In this document: positions 13,511-24,803 of the stretch, in pieces
Position numbering within the stretch: the first letter of the stretch is position 1
Layout of the letters: each line of letters starts with the position of its first letter
NCBI GenBank assembly: GCA_902584915.1
Contig: CACIBQ010000003.1
Span: forward strand, 1-51,201
Origin: an uncultured Pelagibacteraceae bacterium
GTDB taxonomy: Bacteria; Pseudomonadota; Alphaproteobacteria; Pelagibacterales; Pelagibacteraceae
Direction: 5' to 3'
DNA length: 51,201 nt
The notes under the pieces: generated by a model
Seen by the model: only the letters and a program-made list of their open reading frames with translations
Database searches by the model: none
Told to the model about the DNA's origin: nothing
Made by a program: the position numbers and the translations under genes

Positions 13511-14234
13511 GATTATTCCTTGAAAGTTTTAAAAATACTTCTTCTAAGTTTTTTCTTCCGTGTTTTTTTATTAAGTCACTTGGACTGCCTTTATCAATAA
13601 TTACACCATCTTTCATCATCAATATTGATTTACATAATCTTGTGACTTCATTCATATTATGAGATGCTAATAAAATTGATATTTTGTTTTCTTTTTTATA
13701 AGTTTCCAAAAAACTTCTAACAAAATCACCTATCTCAGGATCTAACGATGCTGTTGGTTCATCCAAGAAAAGTACTTTTGGTTTATTCACCAATGCTTTT
13801 GCTAAACTTACTCTATTTTTTTGTCCTGAAGAAAGTTCGCCAGTAACTCTATTTAAAAGTTCATCAAGTCTTAACTTTTCAGTTAAATATTCTATTCGTT
13901 CTTTTAAACTTTTAATATTATATAATTTTCCATAAACTGTTAAATTTTGTTTTACTGTTAGTTTCTTAGGCAATTCTATATATGGAGATATAAAATTAAT
14001 TTTACTTAAAATATCTATCCTATTTGTTTCAAAATTCATTTTATCTATTTTTATTTCCCCAGCTGAAGGCTTTAACAGACCTAAAAGCATTCCTATGGTA
14101 GTAGTTTTTCCAGATCCATTAGGGCCTAGTAGACCTAATATTTGTTCTTCTTGAATATTAAATGAAATTCCTCTAACCGCTTCTTTAGAGGAATAGTTTT
14201 TTTTTAAGTTTTTAACTTCAACTAAATAATTCAT
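13497..14234 (-). CDS. ABC transporter ATP-binding protein
   Basis: Walker A GPNGSGKTT; signature LSSGQKNR; Walker B VLFLDEPTASLDP. Confidence 0.95.
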   Translation of the reverse strand: MNYLVEVKNLKKNYSSKEAVRGISFNIQEEQILGLLGPNGSGKTTTIGMLLGLLKPSAGEIKIDKMNFETNRIDILSKINFISPYIELPKKLTVKQNLTVYGKLYNIKSLKERIEYLTEKLRLDELLNRVTGELSSGQKNRVSLAKALVNKPKVLFLDEPTASLDPEIGDFVRSFLETYKKENKISILLASHNMNEVTRLCKSILMMKDGVIIDKGSPSDLIKKHGRKNLEEVFLKLSRNNHESY

Positions 14235-15163
14235 TTAAAACAAGAAGCTCTTTGTAGTCTATCATTTATTACTTCTCCAAATCCTTTATTTGGAATTTTT
14301 TCAATTCCTATACTTTTAAATTTTCTTTTTTTTATAATTCTTAAAGTTTTATATAAATTCTTTGCAGCTTCTTTCAGATTATTTTTTTTTGATAAATAGA
14401 AATAGTTTTTACTAATTTTTTTTCTTTTTTTTATAAGAATAAAAGCTTCATTTTTATTTATAGCTTTAACATTTAATCTTAATTTTATATATGGTGAATA
14501 ATGTGTTTTTCCTTGTCCAGGAGATTTAATTTTTGATTTACTATTAAATTGTAAATCTAACCTTAAATATTTTTTTAATTTTTCTTTTGGAATTCCTCCT
14601 AACCTTAATATTTCAGGTTTATTTACTAAACTAATTATAGTTGACTCAATCCCAATTTTTGATGTGCCTCCATCAAGTATTAGATCAATCTTTTTACCAA
14701 ATTCGTCTTTCACATCCTGTTTTGAAACTGGGCTTATTTTTGTAGATATATTTGCACTTGGAGCAGCCAAAGGATAGTTTAATTTTTTTAATAGATTTCT
14801 TGTTATAGGATGGCTTGGGAATCTTACCGCCAAGGTTTTTTGTTTGTTTGTAACATTTTTTGAAATTAAACTATTTTTTTTAAGTTTTAAAATATATGAA
14901 ATAGGACCAGGAGAGTATTTTCGATATAATTTTAAAAAATGTTTATTAATTACACAATCTTTTTTCAGAAATTTAAGATCATAGTAATGAACTATTAGTG
15001 GATTTTTTTGAGGTCTTTTTTTTAATTTGAATATTTTGATTGTTGCAGCAGAAGAATATGCATTTGCCGCAAGCCCATAGACTGTTTCTGTTGGTATTCC
15101 TACACATTGGTTTTTATTTAGATATTTTATTGCTTTTTTAATATTTGAAAGATTGTTTTTCAT
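14231..15163 (-). CDS. tsaC: Threonylcarbamoyl-AMP synthase (Sua5/YciO/YrdC family)
   Basis: GIPTETVYGLAANAYS; KKRPQKNPLIVH; APSANIS; C-terminal Sua5-like SPGQGKTHYSP. Confidence 0.93.
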   Translation of the reverse strand: MKNNLSNIKKAIKYLNKNQCVGIPTETVYGLAANAYSSAATIKIFKLKKRPQKNPLIVHYYDLKFLKKDCVINKHFLKLYRKYSPGPISYILKLKKNSLISKNVTNKQKTLAVRFPSHPITRNLLKKLNYPLAAPSANISTKISPVSKQDVKDEFGKKIDLILDGGTSKIGIESTIISLVNKPEILRLGGIPKEKLKKYLRLDLQFNSKSKIKSPGQGKTHYSPYIKLRLNVKAINKNEAFILIKKRKKISKNYFYLSKKNNLKEAAKNLYKTLRIIKKRKFKSIGIEKIPNKGFGEVINDRLQRASCFK

Positions 15164-15183
15164 ATAATAATACCAACTAATAT

Positions 15184-15447
15184 ATGAAAGATAAAAATTT
15201 ACTAGATGATATTGAGTCTAAATCTTTAGATGAACTAAATAATTTGGCTAATAAAATAATAGATAATTTAGAAAAAAAGAGCTTAGAAGATTCTGTTGAA
15301 GAATACCAAGAATTGTTAAAACTAAATAATTATATACAAAAAAAATTTCAACAAGAAACAAAATATATATCAAAAAGAACTAAAGAAAAAATTGAACAGA
15401 TAATAACTTATGGAAAAAAAACTAAAAAAACTATCGAAAAGAGTTAA
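15184..15447 (+). CDS. xseB: Exodeoxyribonuclease VII small subunit (likely)
   Basis: Small coiled-coil protein (SLDELNNLANKIIDNLEKKSLEDSVEEYQELLKL) directly before ispA-dxs. Confidence 0.72.
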   Translation: MKDKNLLDDIESKSLDELNNLANKIIDNLEKKSLEDSVEEYQELLKLNNYIQKKFQQETKYISKRTKEKIEQIITYGKKTKKTIEKS

Positions 15448-16279
15448 TTTTTTTTTAAATAGATATTTATCAAAATTTAATTCCTCAGAATTAGTTTTAC
15501 CAATGAAATATGGATTATTTCCAGGAGGAAAAAAAATAAGATCAAAAATTATTTTTGATGTAGGAAAAATATTCAAAGTAAAAAAAAAAGATTTAATGAG
15601 CCTAGCAGCATCAGTTGAGACTATTCATGCGTATTCACTCATACATGATGATTTACCATGCATGGATGATGATAGGCTAAGAAGAGGGAAAGCCTCTACT
15701 CATGTAAAGTTTGGAGAATCGACGGCAATTTTGGCAGGCAATTCATTATTAACAACAGCATTTGAAATTCTTAGTGATAAAAGTTTTAAAATAGAAGATA
15801 AAATCAAGTCTGATTTGATCAATCTTCTTTCAAGATGTTCTGGTCAAACAGGTATAGCAGGAGGTCAATATTTAGATTTGAATTATGAAAAAAAAAAAGT
15901 ATCCCTAAAAAAAATACTAAATATGGAATTAAAAAAAACAGGTAAGTTATTTGAATTTTGTTGTTTGGCTCCTTTATTAATAAAAAAAAATAAAAAGAAT
16001 TTAAATTCTTTTTCAAGAATAGGAAAAGATATTGGACTATTATTCCAAATAATTGATGATTTAATTGATTTTAAAGGCAAAACAAGATTTGCAGGAAAAA
16101 AAACAAAAAAAGACACCAAAAGAGGAAAAGCAACTATAATTAGTTTGCTTGGATACGAAAATACAGTTAAATACGTTCACAAATTGGAACAAAATATTTA
16201 CAATAAACTTAGAATACATTCTAATAAAGCAGATGAATTAAAGGAAACAATTAAATTTATAGTGAAAAGAGAAAAATAA
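15410..16279 (+). CDS. ispA: Farnesyl/geranylgeranyl diphosphate synthase
   Basis: Aspartate-rich motifs DDLPCMDDD and DDLID; adjacent to dxs. Confidence 0.93.
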   Translation: MEKKLKKLSKRVNFFLNRYLSKFNSSELVLPMKYGLFPGGKKIRSKIIFDVGKIFKVKKKDLMSLAASVETIHAYSLIHDDLPCMDDDRLRRGKASTHVKFGESTAILAGNSLLTTAFEILSDKSFKIEDKIKSDLINLLSRCSGQTGIAGGQYLDLNYEKKKVSLKKILNMELKKTGKLFEFCCLAPLLIKKNKKNLNSFSRIGKDIGLLFQIIDDLIDFKGKTRFAGKKTKKDTKRGKATIISLLGYENTVKYVHKLEQNIYNKLRIHSNKADELKETIKFIVKREK

Positions 16280-18190
16280 ATGTCAAAATATAAACTTTTA
16301 AATAATGTAAATTTTCCATCTGATATAAAAAAATATTCTAGTTCAGAGCTTAAAATTCTCTCTAAAGAAATAAGAGAAAAAATGATAGAGGCAGTCTCAA
16401 AAACAGGCGGACATTTAGGCGCTGGTCTAGGAGTAGTAGAACTGACTGTTGCTCTTCATTATATTTTTGATACTCCAAAAGATAAAATTATTTGGGATGT
16501 AGGCCATCAATCATATCCTCATAAAATATTAACTGGCAGAAAAGATAAAATCGAAACATTAAGAACAGGCGGTGGATTGTCTGGTTTTACTAAAAGAGAT
16601 GAGAGTGAATATGATCCATTTGGTGCCGCTCATAGCTCAACTTCTATTTCCGCCGCATTAGGAATTGCTACCGCAAATAAGCTTTCAAATAAATCTGAAG
16701 ATGTAGTGGCAGTAATTGGAGATGGAGCTTTAAGTGCGGGAATGGCTTATGAAGCCATGAATAATGCCGGCTCTTCAAAAACAAAAATGATTGTTATTTT
16801 AAATGACAACGATATGTCAATTTCCAAGCCTGTTGGAGCTTTAAGAACGTACCTTGCAAAAATTTTATCAGGGAAAATTTATTTTAGTTTTAGAGAAACA
16901 ATTAAACTAATAATTTCTTCATTCTCAAAAAGGTTCATGAAAAAAGCAGGAAAAGCTGAAGATTTTTTTAGATCAGCAGTTACAGGGGGCACTTTATTTA
17001 ATTCACTAGGATTTTATTATGTTGGACCAATAGATGGTCATGATCTTGATGTATTAACTTCAGTTTTAGAGAATTCAAAAAAAATGAAGTACGATGGACC
17101 TATACTTATACATATTAAAACTGAAAAAGGTAAAGGATATGAATTTGCAGAAAAATCTACAGATAAATATCATGGAGTTTCAAAATTTAACATTCAAACT
17201 GGCCAACAAGAAAAAGCAAAGAGTATAGCTCCTTCTTATACAAAAGTTTTTGCCAATACATTAATCAGACATGCCCAAAAAGATAGTAAAATTATAGGAG
17301 TCACTGCAGCAATGCCGAGTGGAACAGGCATGGATCTTTTTGCAGAAAAGTTTCCAGACAGGATGTATGATGTTGGGATCGCAGAACAACATGCAGTAAC
17401 CTTTTCCGGTGGTTTAGCAACCCAAGGTTATAAACCTTTTGTGGCAATTTATTCAACTTTTTTACAAAGGGCTTATGATCAAGTAGTTCACGATATTGCA
17501 ATACAATCTCTTCCTGTAAGATTTGCAATTGATAGAGCTGGCCTGGTAGGAGCAGATGGACCAACGCATGCAGGTTCATTTGATATAACTTACTTATCAA
17601 CATTACCAAATTTTGTTGTTATGGCTGCTAGTGACGAATCTGAACTTATTAAAATGATTAATACATCAGTTAAAATTAATGATAGACCATCTGCCTTTAG
17701 ATACCCAAGAGGAAATGGTATTGGAATAGAACTACCTAATGAAGATGAAAAATTGATTATTGGAAAAGGAAGATTTATAAAAGAAGGAAAACGAGTTGCA
17801 TTAGTTAATTTTGGTGCGAGACTTCAAGAATGCTTAACTGTAGAAAAAAATTTATCAAAAAAAGGAATTTTTCCAACAGTATTTGATGCTAGGTTTGCAA
17901 AACCTTTAGATGAAAATTCATTATGGCAAATTGCAACTAATCATGAAGTGGTAATTACAATTGAAGAAGGATCCATAGGTGGTTTTGGTTCTCATGTAAA
18001 TCATTTTCTAAATGAAAAAAATTTATTGGATAAAGAAACTAAATTTAGATCTATGATTTTGCCAGATTTATTTATTAATCATGATAAACCAGAAAATATG
18101 TATAAAGTTGCAGGTTTAGATTCAACATCTATTGAAAACAAAATTATTGATACATTAAATTCAAAAGTTGTATTAAAAAAAACTAATTAA
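16280..18190 (+). CDS. dxs: 1-deoxy-D-xylulose-5-phosphate synthase
   Basis: Thiamine diphosphate motif [50 protein letters not shown]. Confidence 0.98.
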   Translation: MSKYKLLNNVNFPSDIKKYSSSELKILSKEIREKMIEAVSKTGGHLGAGLGVVELTVALHYIFDTPKDKIIWDVGHQSYPHKILTGRKDKIETLRTGGGLSGFTKRDESEYDPFGAAHSSTSISAALGIATANKLSNKSEDVVAVIGDGALSAGMAYEAMNNAGSSKTKMIVILNDNDMSISKPVGALRTYLAKILSGKIYFSFRETIKLIISSFSKRFMKKAGKAEDFFRSAVTGGTLFNSLGFYYVGPIDGHDLDVLTSVLENSKKMKYDGPILIHIKTEKGKGYEFAEKSTDKYHGVSKFNIQTGQQEKAKSIAPSYTKVFANTLIRHAQKDSKIIGVTAAMPSGTGMDLFAEKFPDRMYDVGIAEQHAVTFSGGLATQGYKPFVAIYSTFLQRAYDQVVHDIAIQSLPVRFAIDRAGLVGADGPTHAGSFDITYLSTLPNFVVMAASDESELIKMINTSVKINDRPSAFRYPRGNGIGIELPNEDEKLIIGKGRFIKEGKRVALVNFGARLQECLTVEKNLSKKGIFPTVFDARFAKPLDENSLWQIATNHEVVITIEEGSIGGFGSHVNHFLNEKNLLDKETKFRSMILPDLFINHDKPENMYKVAGLDSTSIENKIIDTLNSKVVLKKTN

Positions 18191-19272
18191 TCACCGCATT
18201 GAGCTTTATTCATAAGATAGTGGTCTAACAACACACAGTGCATCATTGCCTCTCCAATCGGTACAGCTCGTATACCCACACATGGATCATGTCTACCTTT
18301 TACAGAAATAGAAGTATTTCTTCCTTTTTTATCGATAGTTTTTCTTTTTTTAAGAATAGATGAGGTGGGTTTCACAGCGAATGAAACAATTATATCTTGC
18401 CCAGTTGATATACCGCCTAAAATTCCTCCAGCATTGTTGCTTTTAAAAATTGTTTTTTTACCTTTTTTAAAAATTTCATCAGAATTCTCTTCACCAGTTA
18501 GTTTTGCAGAATTCATTCCAGAGCCAATATTTACTCCTTTAACAGCATTTATACTCATCATTGCAGACGCAATATCCATATCTAATTTTGAATAAATAGG
18601 AGCTCCTAAACCTAGAGGCACTCCTTTTGTTCTTAACTCTATAACCGCTCCACAGGAAGAACCTGATTTTCTAATTTCAAGTAGATATTTTTCCCAGATA
18701 TTTAAAATTTTTCTATCAGGACAAAAAAAAGAATTTTTTCTAATAAATTTATCGTCCCAATTGTTTGGATTGCTTCCTAAAATTCCAATTTGTGTAACTG
18801 CTCCTACTACTTTATATTTTTTTCCTATTTTTTTTTCTAAAACTTTTTTTGCAACTGCTCCTGCCGCAACTCTTGCTGCTGTTTCTCTTGCTGACTGTCT
18901 ACCACCACCTCTGTAATCTCTTATTCCATATTTCATAAAGTAAGTATAATCAGCATGTCCAGGTCTAAACTTAGATTTAATTGTTTCATAGTCTCTAGAT
19001 CTTTGATCTTCGTTATAAATTATTAATGATATTGGAGTTCCTGTTGTTTTTTCCTCAAATACTCCAGACATAATTTGCACTAGATCTTTTTCTTTTCTTT
19101 GAGTCACAAATTTACTTTGACCTGGTTTTCTTTTATTTAATTCTTTTTGAATATCCTCAGCTTTAATCTCTATATTTGGTGGACAACCATCAATAATGCA
19201 TCCTATAGCTGGCCCATGAGATTCACCCCATGTGGTGAAACGAAATATCTTTCCAAAAGTATTAAATGACAT
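18187..19272 (-). CDS. aroC: Chorismate synthase (preferred start [10 protein letters not shown], inside the ORF 18187..19314)
   Basis: [50 protein letters not shown] track extends to 19314 but the family N-terminus starts at MSFNTFG. Confidence 0.95.
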   Translation of the reverse strand: MSFNTFGKIFRFTTWGESHGPAIGCIIDGCPPNIEIKAEDIQKELNKRKPGQSKFVTQRKEKDLVQIMSGVFEEKTTGTPISLIIYNEDQRSRDYETIKSKFRPGHADYTYFMKYGIRDYRGGGRQSARETAARVAAGAVAKKVLEKKIGKKYKVVGAVTQIGILGSNPNNWDDKFIRKNSFFCPDRKILNIWEKYLLEIRKSGSSCGAVIELRTKGVPLGLGAPIYSKLDMDIASAMMSINAVKGVNIGSGMNSAKLTGEENSDEIFKKGKKTIFKSNNAGGILGGISTGQDIIVSFAVKPTSSILKKRKTIDKKGRNTSISVKGRHDPCVGIRAVPIGEAMMHCVLLDHYLMNKAQCGD

Positions 19273-19305
19273 TAAATATATTATATAAGTTATTTTGTTG
19301 AAATT

Positions 19306-19932
19306 ATGAATCAAAAAAATTCACTTGGTGTTGATAAATGCTTCAAGGATATAGCCGACCCAATTAAACTATTTGAAGAATGGTTTAATGAGGCTAAAAA
19401 AACAGAAATTAACGATCCAAATGCTTTAGCTTTGGCCACAGCAGACAAATCAGGCACCCCAAGTGTAAGAATGGTTTTATTAAAAAGTTTTAACAACAAA
19501 GGGTTTGTATTTTACACAAATTTTAATAGTAAGAAGAGCAAAGATCTAAAAGAAAATCCAGGAGCCTCTTTGTGTTTTCATTGGAAAAGTCTTTTAAGAC
19601 AAATAAGAATTTCTGGAAATGTTTCGAAAGTTTTAGATAAAGAGGCTGATGAATATTATAAAACTCGATCTTATGGAAGTAGAATTGGTGCATGGGCATC
19701 AAATCAAAGTTCAGTTTTAGATAATAGAGATCAATTGTACAAATCAATTGAAGATTATAAAAAAAAATATCCTGATGAAAATAATGTTCCAAGACCAGAT
19801 TATTGGTCTGGATGGAGTTTAAAACCTACAACTATAGAATTTTGGCTCGATGGAAAAGATAGAATTCATCAGAGATTGAAATATATAAAAAAAGAAGATC
19901 AAAGTTGGGAAAAAATTTTACTTAATCCTTAA
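19306..19932 (+). CDS. pdxH: Pyridoxamine 5'-phosphate oxidase
   Basis: [38 protein letters not shown]. Confidence 0.96.
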   Translation: MNQKNSLGVDKCFKDIADPIKLFEEWFNEAKKTEINDPNALALATADKSGTPSVRMVLLKSFNNKGFVFYTNFNSKKSKDLKENPGASLCFHWKSLLRQIRISGNVSKVLDKEADEYYKTRSYGSRIGAWASNQSSVLDNRDQLYKSIEDYKKKYPDENNVPRPDYWSGWSLKPTTIEFWLDGKDRIHQRLKYIKKEDQSWEKILLNP

Positions 19933-20942
19933 AAGTTTCTTTCCAAGCTAAAAGATGTTAGATTTTGAAGAATTTCTTTTTCTTTAGAATCATCAAATAT
20001 GCTTAATGAGTTTGAGGCAAGATTTATAAAATGATCCGCCTTTTTATAACATTCAAAAATAATATTGTATTTTTTGATCATTAAAATAATTTTATTGAAT
20101 TCTTCATGTGATCTTTCTTTTTTTTGGAAAAATTCTTTTATTTCTTTTTTTTCGTCGGTTCTCAATTTTTGATATAATAAAATTATAGGCAAAGTTACTT
20201 TTCCTTCGTAAAAATCATTTCCTATTTCTTTACCAAAAAATTTTAATTCTGAATTGTAATCTAGAGTATCATCAGCTATTTGGAAAGTTAACCCAAGATT
20301 TTTTCCGTAAAATTCTAAGGCATCTTTTATTTTATTTTCTTTATTAGATAATATTGAACCTGCTTTTGTTGCCGCAGCAAACAGTGAGGCTGTTTTTGAT
20401 GAAATTATTTTAAAATATGTTTCTTCCAACATATCTACTTCGCCTTGATATTGAAGTTGTAATACTTCTCCTTGAGAAATTTCAGCAGATGTTGCTGAAA
20501 GAAGTTTTAAAATTTCAAGACTCCCATCTTCGACCATCATCTCAAAACATCTACTTAATAAATAATCTCCTACTAAAATTGCAGATTTATTTCCCCAAAT
20601 ATTGTTTAAAGTTTTTTTTCCTCTTCTAATTTCACCATTATCAATAACATCATCATGCATTAGGGTTGCCGCATGAATGAGTTCTACGCAAGCTGCAAGG
20701 TTCACATCTCTTGATCCTTTGGAATAACCGCACAGTTTAGAAGCACCCAAAGCAAGCATAGCCCTTAATCTTTTACCGCCGGTTCTAAGATGATATTTTG
20801 TCATATCATCAACTAAGTTTACTTTGCTAAATAATTTTGATTTAATTTTTTCATCAACTAAAATCAGCTTATCTTCCACTGAGTTTTTTAGCTCTATGTA
20901 TGAATTGTTTATTTGATTTTTTAACTGTACAACAGTACCCAT
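19929..20942 (-). CDS. ispB: Long-chain polyprenyl (octaprenyl) diphosphate synthase
   Basis: GGKRLRAMLALGASKL; LMHDDVIDNGEIRRGKKT; FQIADDTLDY. Confidence 0.92.
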   Translation of the reverse strand: MGTVVQLKNQINNSYIELKNSVEDKLILVDEKIKSKLFSKVNLVDDMTKYHLRTGGKRLRAMLALGASKLCGYSKGSRDVNLAACVELIHAATLMHDDVIDNGEIRRGKKTLNNIWGNKSAILVGDYLLSRCFEMMVEDGSLEILKLLSATSAEISQGEVLQLQYQGEVDMLEETYFKIISSKTASLFAAATKAGSILSNKENKIKDALEFYGKNLGLTFQIADDTLDYNSELKFFGKEIGNDFYEGKVTLPIILLYQKLRTDEKKEIKEFFQKKERSHEEFNKIILMIKKYNIIFECYKKADHFINLASNSLSIFDDSKEKEILQNLTSFSLERNF

Positions 20943-20954
20943 TCGAATAAGTTA

Positions 20955-20977
20955 GTACAATTGCCACAATATTGTAC
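20955..20977. repeat. Inverted repeat GTACAAT-N9-ATTGTAC in the ispB/sppA divergent intergenic region
   Basis: Perfect 7-bp arms read directly. Confidence 0.75.
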
Positions 20978-20984
20978 TTATCAA

Positions 20985-21012
20985 TTGACGCACCCTAAAC
21001 TACAACTATAAG
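20985..21012 (+). promoter_or_regulatory. Putative sigma-70 promoter for sppA-glyQS: TTGACG-N16-TATAAG
   Basis: Near-consensus -35 and -10 hexamers upstream of 21052. Confidence 0.5.
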
Positions 21013-21051
21013 GAGACTTTATATTAAACCAAAAATTTTATAAGCATAAGG

Positions 21052-21861
21052 ATGTTTTCATTTTTCAAAAAAAAAAAAATTGTTCCTCATATCAAGCTTA
21101 ATGGCGTTATAGGGAATGTTGGTAAATTTAAACAAGGTATAGATTTTTCAGGACAAGAGGAATTAATAAAAAAAGCTTTTTCAATTAAAAAAGCAGTTGC
21201 AGTAGCAATATCAATAAATTCTCCTGGAGGTTCGCCGGTACAGTCTCATTTGATACACGATTTTATAAGATACCAAGCTAAAAAAAATAAGAAAAAAGTT
21301 ATAGTTTTTGCTGAAGATGTTGCGGCATCAGGCGGATATCTTATAGCTTGTTCAGGTGATGAAATTTACGCAAATCAAAGCTCAATTGTTGGCTCAATAG
21401 GAGTAATTTATTCATCATTTGGTTTTAAAGATTTAATTGGAAAAATCGGAGTTCAAAGAAGAGTTTATACTGCAGGAAAAAACAAAAGCACTTTAGATCC
21501 ATTCATGGAAGAAAAACAGGAAGATATTGAAAGATTAAAGAATATACAATTAGATTTACATAAAGATTTTATAGAAGTTGTTGAAAATAGTAGAGGCACC
21601 AAATTAAAAAAAGATATTGGAATTGAATTATTTTCTGGAGAATTCTGGTCAGGAAGAAAATCAAAAGAACTTGGTTTAATAGATGGTATTGGAAATGCAG
21701 ATAAAATATTAAGAGAGAAATTTGGAAAAGATGTAGTAATTAAAAAATTTGAAAAATCAAAAGGCTGGTTAGCTAAAAAATTGTCATCATCTGAAAACTA
21801 TTCAGATCAAGTCATTAGTGTTTTAGAAGAAAGATCTATCTGGCAAAGATATGGTTTCTAA
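21052..21861 (+). CDS. sppA: S49 family signal peptide peptidase (SppA-like)
   Basis: [44 protein letters not shown]. Confidence 0.9.
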   Translation: MFSFFKKKKIVPHIKLNGVIGNVGKFKQGIDFSGQEELIKKAFSIKKAVAVAISINSPGGSPVQSHLIHDFIRYQAKKNKKKVIVFAEDVAASGGYLIACSGDEIYANQSSIVGSIGVIYSSFGFKDLIGKIGVQRRVYTAGKNKSTLDPFMEEKQEDIERLKNIQLDLHKDFIEVVENSRGTKLKKDIGIELFSGEFWSGRKSKELGLIDGIGNADKILREKFGKDVVIKKFEKSKGWLAKKLSSSENYSDQVISVLEERSIWQRYGF

Positions 21862-22735
21862 AAAAAAGAAAACAAAAAAACCTAGTTTGCAATCTTTTCA
21901 AGATACAATCCTGAGTTTACAAAAGTACTGGAGCAAACAAGGATGCGTCATAGTTCAACCTTATGATATGGAGGTTGGTGCCGGCACATTCCATCCTGCA
22001 ACTACTTTAAGATCTTTAGGGCCAAAACCATGGAAAGTTGCGTATGTGCAGCCTTCAAGAAGACCAACAGATGGAAGATATGGAGATAACCCAAATAGAT
22101 TGCAGCATTACTATCAGTTTCAGGTTCTAATTAAACCATCACCAGATAATATTAAAAAATTATTTCTGAATAGTCTTTCTTTTTTAGGAATCAAGCATGA
22201 AGAGCATGACATTAGATTCGTAGAAGATGATTGGGAAAGCCCAACACTTGGAGCTGCTGGCTTAGGTTGGGAAGTTTGGTGTGATGGCATGGAAATTACA
22301 CAATTTACCTATTTTCAACAAATGGCAGGCGTAGAATGTAACCCAGTTTCAGTTGAAATAACTTATGGTCTTGAAAGACTATGTATGTTCATACAAAATA
22401 AAAAAAATGTATTTGAATTAAATTGGAATGATCAAGAAGTACTTTATAAAGATGTTTTCTATCAATCAGAAAAAGAATTTTCAGCTTACAATTTTGAATA
22501 TGCTAACACAGATAATTTATTAAAAATTTTTGACATTTTTGAAGAAGAAGCAAAATCATTAACTGAAAAAAAACTATCTTTGCCGGCATATGATCAATGC
22601 TTAAAGGCTAGTCATGTATTTAATATATTAGATTCTAGAGGAGTTATAAGTGTGGCACAAAGAGCGGAATACATATCAAGAATAAGAGAACTTACAATAA
22701 TGATAGGTAAAGTTTGGGTAGACACGCAGATTTAA
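21851..22735 (+). CDS. glyQ: Glycyl-tRNA synthetase alpha chain
   Basis: [67 protein letters not shown]. Confidence 0.98.
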   Translation: MVSKKKKTKKPSLQSFQDTILSLQKYWSKQGCVIVQPYDMEVGAGTFHPATTLRSLGPKPWKVAYVQPSRRPTDGRYGDNPNRLQHYYQFQVLIKPSPDNIKKLFLNSLSFLGIKHEEHDIRFVEDDWESPTLGAAGLGWEVWCDGMEITQFTYFQQMAGVECNPVSVEITYGLERLCMFIQNKKNVFELNWNDQEVLYKDVFYQSEKEFSAYNFEYANTDNLLKIFDIFEEEAKSLTEKKLSLPAYDQCLKASHVFNILDSRGVISVAQRAEYISRIRELTIMIGKVWVDTQI

Positions 22736-22736
22736 T

Positions 22737-24803
22737 ATGTCCGAATTTTTTTTAGAACTTTTTAGCGAAGAGATGCCCTCTAAACTTCAAACTAATGCAA
22801 GAAAAAACTTACTTTTAGATTTAAATAAATTTTTTGAAGAAAGCAATATAAAAATAAAAGGAGCCGTATCAGCATTTTCAACCCCAAACAGAATTGCAAT
22901 TAATTTTACAAATATTTCAAAAGAAGTAATAAAAAAATCTCAAGAAATTAGAGGGCCATCATTAGACTCTAAAACAGAAGCTTTGGAAGGTTTTTTAAAA
23001 TCTTATAAAATTAACAAATCACAAGTTAGCTTAAAATCAACAAAAAAAGGAAAGTTTTATTTTTACAATAAACCAGAACAAAAACTTCAAACATATGATT
23101 TATTGAAAAAAAATTTGCCTTTAATTTTAGAAAAAATCTCTTGGAATAAGTCTATGAAATGGGGTAAAAATCAAATGTTTTGGGGAAGGCCGCTTAAATC
23201 AATTCTGGCAGTATTTAATGGAAAAAAAATAGATTTTAATTTTCATCATTTAAAGGCTTCAAATTTAACATTTATTGATAAAGATTTAGAGGAAAAGGTA
23301 AAAAATTTTAATAATTTTAAATCTTACATATCTTACTTTAAATCAATTAAAATTATTTTAGATCATGAAAAAAGAAAAGAACTTATTAATAATGAATTAA
23401 ATAAAACAGCTGAAAAAAATAATATTTTAATAGATGTTAAAGAAAACTTATTGAATGAAATCACCAATATAGTGGAAAAGCCGAAAGTGATATTATGTGA
23501 ATTTAATAAAAAATTCTTAGAAGTTCCTAAAGAAATATTGATCATAGCTATGCAAAATCATCAAAAGTATATTCCAACTTTTGATAGAAAATACAATTTA
23601 ACAAATTATTTTCTTGTAGTTTCAAATTCAAAAGATCCAAAAGGATTTGTAAAAAAAGGAAATGAAAGAGTAATTGAGGCAAGATTAAATGATGCAGAGT
23701 TTTTCTGGAAAAGAAATAAATCTCAAAATTTAATTAAACAACTATCAGATTTAAAAAAAATTAATTTTTTTAAAGGATTAGGATCTTATTTTGATAAAAC
23801 CCAAAGAATAAAAAATATAAGTTCATTGATTTCAGATGAACTTATGATAAGCAAAGAAAAAATCGAAGTTGCCGCATCTATTTGTAAAGTAGATCTTAAA
23901 TCTGATTTAGTTGCGGAATTTCCAGAATTACAAGGAATACTAGGAGGACACTTTGCTGAAGCACAAGGTTTTGAAAAAGAAGTTTGTCAGTCAATCTCAG
24001 AGCATTATTTGCCAAGCGGTCATGAAAGTAGAGTTCCAAAAAATCTTTATAGCATTACACTTTCACTTAGTGACAAATTAGATACTTTGGTTGGTTTTTT
24101 CGGATTAGGTTTAATTCCTACAGGATCGAGAGATCCATACGCATTAAGAAGATTTACAATCGGCTTAGTTAGATTAATTATAGAAAATAAAATTAAAATA
24201 AAGTTAAGAAGTATTATTAATTATTCTTTAACACTTTATAAAGAACAAGGTTATGAATTTGACATTACAAAGGTACTCAAAGAACTGAATAACTTTATTT
24301 TAGATAGATTAAAAAATTATTCTAAAGACAAAGATATAAGATTAGATATTATAGAAAGCTCTGTCTTGTCAAATGATATAGATGAACTATACAACGGATA
24401 TAAAAAAGCAGAGATTTTGAATAAAAATATAAAAAAAGAATTAGGACAGAATGTTGTAGCAATTTATAAGAGAGCATCTAATATTCTGATCAGTGAAATA
24501 AAAAAAAATAAATTAGAACTTCATAACTCTGTTGATATAGGTTTATTCAAGAATGAATTTGAAAAAAACCTGTATAAAAAAATACAAGAAATTAAAAAAT
24601 ACCTTTTAAATTTAGGAAAAAATGATGATTTTGAACAAAATTTAAAAGAATTATTTAAATTAAAGCAAGAAGTCGATTTATTTTTTGATAACGTTATAGT
24701 TAATGATGAGAATCAATCGATTAAAAAAAACAGGCTGGAACTTTTAAATTTGTTGTGTAAAAGCTTTGATAATTTTTTTAATTTTTCAAAAATTGAAGGC
24801 TAA
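22737..24803 (+). CDS. glyS: Glycyl-tRNA synthetase beta chain
   Basis: FFLELFSEEMPSKLQ; HFAEAQGFEKEVCQSISEHYLPSG; follows glyQ. Confidence 0.96.
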   Translation: MSEFFLELFSEEMPSKLQTNARKNLLLDLNKFFEESNIKIKGAVSAFSTPNRIAINFTNISKEVIKKSQEIRGPSLDSKTEALEGFLKSYKINKSQVSLKSTKKGKFYFYNKPEQKLQTYDLLKKNLPLILEKISWNKSMKWGKNQMFWGRPLKSILAVFNGKKIDFNFHHLKASNLTFIDKDLEEKVKNFNNFKSYISYFKSIKIILDHEKRKELINNELNKTAEKNNILIDVKENLLNEITNIVEKPKVILCEFNKKFLEVPKEILIIAMQNHQKYIPTFDRKYNLTNYFLVVSNSKDPKGFVKKGNERVIEARLNDAEFFWKRNKSQNLIKQLSDLKKINFFKGLGSYFDKTQRIKNISSLISDELMISKEKIEVAASICKVDLKSDLVAEFPELQGILGGHFAEAQGFEKEVCQSISEHYLPSGHESRVPKNLYSITLSLSDKLDTLVGFFGLGLIPTGSRDPYALRRFTIGLVRLIIENKIKIKLRSIINYSLTLYKEQGYEFDITKVLKELNNFILDRLKNYSKDKDIRLDIIESSVLSNDIDELYNGYKKAEILNKNIKKELGQNVVAIYKRASNILISEIKKNKLELHNSVDIGLFKNEFEKNLYKKIQEIKKYLLNLGKNDDFEQNLKELFKLKQEVDLFFDNVIVNDENQSIKKNRLELLNLLCKSFDNFFNFSKIEG

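Noticed and set aside
17301-17609. 102-aa minus-strand ORF and similar antisense ORFs (e.g. 2459..2803, 6241..6552, 8566..8976, 34493..34882, 41694..42017)
   Set aside because: Antisense to well-supported genes, no recognisable family, low-complexity composition.
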